Origin: JBEKIK01 sp963838495
GTDB lineage: Bacteria > Planctomycetota > Planctomycetia > Pirellulales > Thermoguttaceae
Assembly: GCA_963838495.1 (NCBI GenBank)
Contig: CAWIRC010000002.1
Location: 186,001 to 250,000, forward strand
Length of the DNA: 64,000 nucleotides
Reading direction: 5' to 3'
Part shown: one piece after another, positions 60,649 through 64,000 of the stretch
Numbering within the stretch: position 1 is the stretch's first letter
Layout: each line of letters opens with the position of its first letter
Program-made: the position numbers and the translations under genes
The notes under the pieces: generated by a model
What the model saw: only the letters and a program-made list of their open reading frames with translations
The model's database searches: none
Told to the model about the DNA's origin: nothing

Positions 60649-63600
60649 GTGTTTTACATGTGGTGATGGATATGCGATTCCACTCGTTTATTGAATCTCA
60701 GAACAATAATGCCGTAAAACAAATCAGAGCCGGGGCGTGTCGCCCCGGTATTTCCGGGCCGACACGGCCCGGCTCCGACAGGTTTTTCCCCCGGCCGCAA
60801 GCGACCGGGCTAAACCTGTTCTTGTGCGCAATGTTCTTGTTGCACTTGTCCGCTCCCTGCCAGGCTGAACAATCGCAATCGCAAATCCAAAGAATCAAAA
60901 ACGGCGTTGAGCTAAACGCCGCCGGGCTGAATGTAAAGGTGCAATTCTACGCCGACAACACGGTCCGTGTCCTTAAGTGGCTGCCCGGGGGCACACCGGA
61001 AAAACTGAGCCTGGTCGTGATCGAAAAAGACCTGCCAACGCTCGACATCCATGTCAAGGACAACGCCGATAATGTAATTCTCAGTTCCGGAAAAATATCG
61101 ATCCAACTATCCAAGACGGCGGCCACAATCGAATTCTTTAACGCCGACAATCGAGTTATTCTAAAGGAAAAGGGCAGCGCGGCCATCACGCCGGTTAAAA
61201 TTGAGCACGAAGAAAAAGCGTGCACCATCCAGCAGGATTTCGTTCTCACCCCCGACGAAGCTGTCTACGGCCTGGGCCAGCACCAATACGGCTACATGAA
61301 TTATCGCGGCCGCACGGTGAAGCTTGTGCAGGCCAATACCGACGCCGTCACGCCCTTTCTCGTTTCAACCGCCGACTACGGCATCCTCTGGGACAACTAT
61401 TCCAAGACCATTTTCAAAGACGATAATGAAAAAATGTCGCTCTGGTCCGAGGTTGCCGACAACATCGATTACTATTTCATCTACGGCCCAAGCATGGATC
61501 AGGTCATCGCGGGTTATCGGACCCTCACCGGAGCGGCCCCCATGTACGGCAGATGGGCCTACGGCTACTGGCAAAGTAAGGAACACTACAAGACCCGCGA
61601 AGAACTCCTGAACATCGCCCGCGAATACCGCAAACGCCAAATCCCCATCGACAACATCATCCAGGACTGGAATTACTGGGGCGGCAACAAGAACTGGGGC
61701 GGCATGGTCTTCGACGAGTCCAAGTATCCCAATCCCAAGGAAATGGTCGATCTCCTGCACGACATGCATTTCCACCTCATGATCTCCATCTGGCCCGGTC
61801 TGGGACCGAACACCGAAGTCTTCAAGGAAATGGACCACAACGGATTCTTGTATCCGCCCTTCGGCTGGGCCGGCTTCAAATACTACGACGCCTACAATCC
61901 CAAGGCCAACGACCTGTACTGGAAATATCTCAACTCCGGCCTGTACTCAAAGGGCATCGACGGCTGGTGGATCGACTCCACCGAGCCCGACGTCATAAAC
62001 GCCCTGACAAAAGAAGCCGAGGAATACGAGATGAAACGCATCGGCGTGAATCATCTCGGCTCATGGGCCCGATATCTCAACCCATATTCCCTGGCCATGA
62101 CCGACGCCCTTTATAAAAACCTCCGCCAGGAAAACGACAAAAAACGCGTCTACATCCTCACCCGCTCGACATTTGCCGGCCAGCAGCGGGCGGCCGCCAC
62201 TACCTGGTCCGGCGACATCGGCGCAAACTGGGATGTTTATAAAAAACAAATCGCCGCCGGGCTGAATCACTGCATGGCCGGCATCCCCTATTGGACCTTC
62301 GACATCGGCGCGTTCAATATCGGCAGCTACGAGGGCGTTTTCTCCAACGGCGGCAAGGACCCCGCCTACCAGGAATTCTATACCCGCATGTTCCAGTTCG
62401 GCGCGTTTTGCCCCATCTTCCGCGCCCACGGCTCCGAAACCCCGCGGGAAATCTGGGAGTTCGGCGACTTCAGCGGGGTGCTCGCCAAATTCGACAACCT
62501 CCGCTATCGACTCCTGCCTTACATCTATTCCCTCGCCTGGCAGGTCACCGACCAGGGCTACACCATCATGCGCGGGTTGCCCATGGATTTTGCCGGCGAC
62601 AAGAACACCTACTCAATCGACGACCAGTTCATGTTCGGCCCGGCGATGATGGTCTGCCCCGTAACCCAGTACATGCTGCACCGGCCGCCTGAGAACAGCG
62701 TGCTCATCACCCCCGAGCACTTCCGCACCAAGGACGGCCGGCCCGGCCTGACGGCCAAGTTCTACAGCGACGACCAGTGGAAAAACCTCTGCCACGAGGA
62801 GGTCGAGCCTGACATAAACCTTTTCTGGTACACCGGCTGGCCCGAATACATTAAAGACCCCAAATTTTCGGTCCGCTTTGAAGGCAAGCTGATTCCCACC
62901 CAAACCGGCACGCACCGCTTCCACATGAAAAGTTTCGGCCCGAAACGGATTTTTCTCGACGGTAAGGAACTGCCCTGCAACTACTGGTCGGTGGAGTTCT
63001 ACACCGTTCCCGTCGAACTCCAGGCCGGCAAGGAGTACGATTTCGCCTTCGAGACCGCCAATTCGGCCCTAGGCGCCTTCCGGGCGCAGTTATTCTGGAA
63101 AACGCCGGAGATTTTTGCCCGCGAAAAAATCGTCCAGCCCAGACCGAGAACCAGGCCGGTCTATCTGCCCGCCGATACCCGGTGGATCGATTTTGGACCG
63201 GCGCGGCTTTGCCCGGCGGCCAAACCATTCCCGCCGACGCCCCCATCGATAAAATTCCCCTCATGGTCCGCGCCGGCTCGATCATCCCTATGGGCCCGGC
63301 CCTCCAATACGCCGCCGAAAAACCGGCCGACCCCATTGAACTGCGGATCTATCCCGGCGCGGACGGGGACTTCACCTTATATGAAGACGAAAACGACAAT
63401 TATAATTATGAAAAAGGCGTCTATGCGACAATCGCCTTTCACTGGAACGACGCCACCCGTCGACTAACGATCGGAGAACGCAAGGGCTCGTTCCCCGGCA
63501 TGTTGAAGGATCGCGTTTTTAACATGGTGGTGGTGGGAAAAGACCACGGCACCGGCGTGGAATCGACCGCCAATCCTGACAAAATCGTCTCATATCAAGG

Positions 63601-64000
63601 AGACCAACGAATTCTTCAATTTTCCGAACAATCGAAACCAAGGACTCTCTCGTCCCACGATCCGCAAGTCAAGGAGTTGCTCGCGCGGATGACGCTCGAC
63701 GAGAAGATCGGGCAGATGACGCAGGCCGATCAAGAGCGTTTGAAAGAGCCGGCCGACATCGCTAAATACTATATCGGCTCGGTTCTAAGCGGTGGCAACT
63801 CCGATCCTGCGGCTGGCAACAGCCTCACGGCCTGGGCCGACCTCTACGACCGCTGCCAACAACAGGCCCTTACAACCAGGCTGGGCATACCGATCCTCTA
63901 CGGCATCGACGCCGTGCACGGGCACAATAACGTCATCGGGGCGGTGATATTCCCCCACAACATCGGCCTGGGCTGCACCCGCGATCCGGAACTGGTCGAA
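60645..64000 (+). CDS. GH31-GH3 fusion: alpha-xylosidase-type domain joined to beta-glucosidase domain (partial, one frame break)
   Basis: The N-terminal 1000 residues are a secreted GH31 enzyme: a hydrophobic signal (LNLFLCAMFLLHLSAPCQA), a beta-sandwich domain, a barrel with nucleophile Asp in GIDGWWIDSTEPD and acid/base Asp in TTWSGDIGANWD, a PA14 domain (GLTAKFYSDDQWKN to FRAQLFWKTPE) inserted before RPVYLPADTRWIDFW, and the C-terminal beta domains. One T is missing near 63193. After repair the frame runs on with no stop from 63194 to the edge, through a short linker (SEQSKPRTLSSHDPQVK) into a GH3 domain (LLARMTLDEKIGQMTQAD, LGIPILYGIDAVHGHNN, FPHNIGLGCTRDPELVE). The pair would remove xylose and then glucose from xyloglucan oligosaccharides. 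The start is uncertain because palindromic repeats lie in frame before the signal peptide. Confidence 0.85.
60727..60814. repeat. Twin palindromes plus GGGCTAAA-tailed hairpin at the 5' end of the GH31 frame
   Basis: Two hairpins, CCGGGGCGTGTCGCCCCGG and CCGGGCCGACACGGCCCGG, lie at 60730-60773. They are also inverted copies of each other, with compensating changes in each stem. CCCCCGGCCGCAAGCGACCG with GGCTAAA follows at 60788-60814. All lie in the apparent coding frame. Confidence 0.8.

Overview
The window looks like a chromosomal segment of a Planctomycetota bacterium, possibly Phycisphaerae-like; the class is a guess. The evidence is a secreted protein with Tyr/Thr/Val-rich repeats, a small protein built like the leader segment of planctomycete Ser/Thr kinases, a sigma factor preceded by several helix-turn-helix units, and a giant Gln/Gly-rich DUF4175-type membrane protein. 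Coding DNA is moderately GC-rich. About 19 genes, including rpoB, rpoC, rplL and fusA, carry single-base frame breaks. I read these as assembly indels and give coordinates for the repaired genes.

Layout. 1-4.7 kb: the 3' end of an unknown gene and the DUF4175-type gene. 4.8-11 kb: an isocitrate dehydrogenase, two GT39-type glycosyltransferases and a PAP2 phosphatase. 11-15.7 kb: accessory genes (ATC-hydrolase-like protein, secreted repeat protein, HigBA-like pair, pentapeptide protein). 15.8-34.7 kb, minus strand: the core information-processing cluster. In transcription order it is tRNA-Thr, Tyr, Gly, Thr, tuf, tRNA-Trp, secE, nusG, rplK, rplA, rplJ, rplL, rpoB, rpoC, rpsL, rpsG, a small unknown gene and fusA. 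The tRNA-tuf part matches the order known from E. coli.

35-43.6 kb: a rhamnogalacturonan acetylesterase, a multi-HTH sigma factor, a secreted unknown, YqgE, an orphan sugar-type ABC ATPase and an EamA permease. 43.7-54 kb: an arabinose locus with a GH51 arabinofuranosidase, a sodium/sugar symporter, a FucI-like isomerase, an epimerase, a ribulokinase and a divergent XylR-type regulator. 54-64 kb: a membrane protein, then an oligosaccharide cluster of an AmpG-like MFS transporter, a GH94 phosphorylase and a GH31 alpha-xylosidase-type enzyme. The GH31 frame continues without a stop into a GH3 beta-glucosidase domain that runs off the window.

Together these genes describe a plant cell-wall polysaccharide user: arabinose released by GH51 is imported, isomerised, phosphorylated and epimerised toward the pentose phosphate pathway, while xyloglucan or cello-oligosaccharides would be trimmed by GH31-GH3, imported and phosphorolysed by GH94.

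Between genes the DNA is packed with short structured repeats: several families of hairpins whose stems covary, heptanucleotide repeats sitting at stop codons, a 36-bp tandem array between rplK and rplA, a 179-bp element with 21-bp terminal inverted repeats, and a perfect 39-bp inverted repeat bracketing fusA. The most notable items are the GH31-GH3 fusion, the covarying hairpins, the repeats around fusA and rplA, and the sigma factor architecture.
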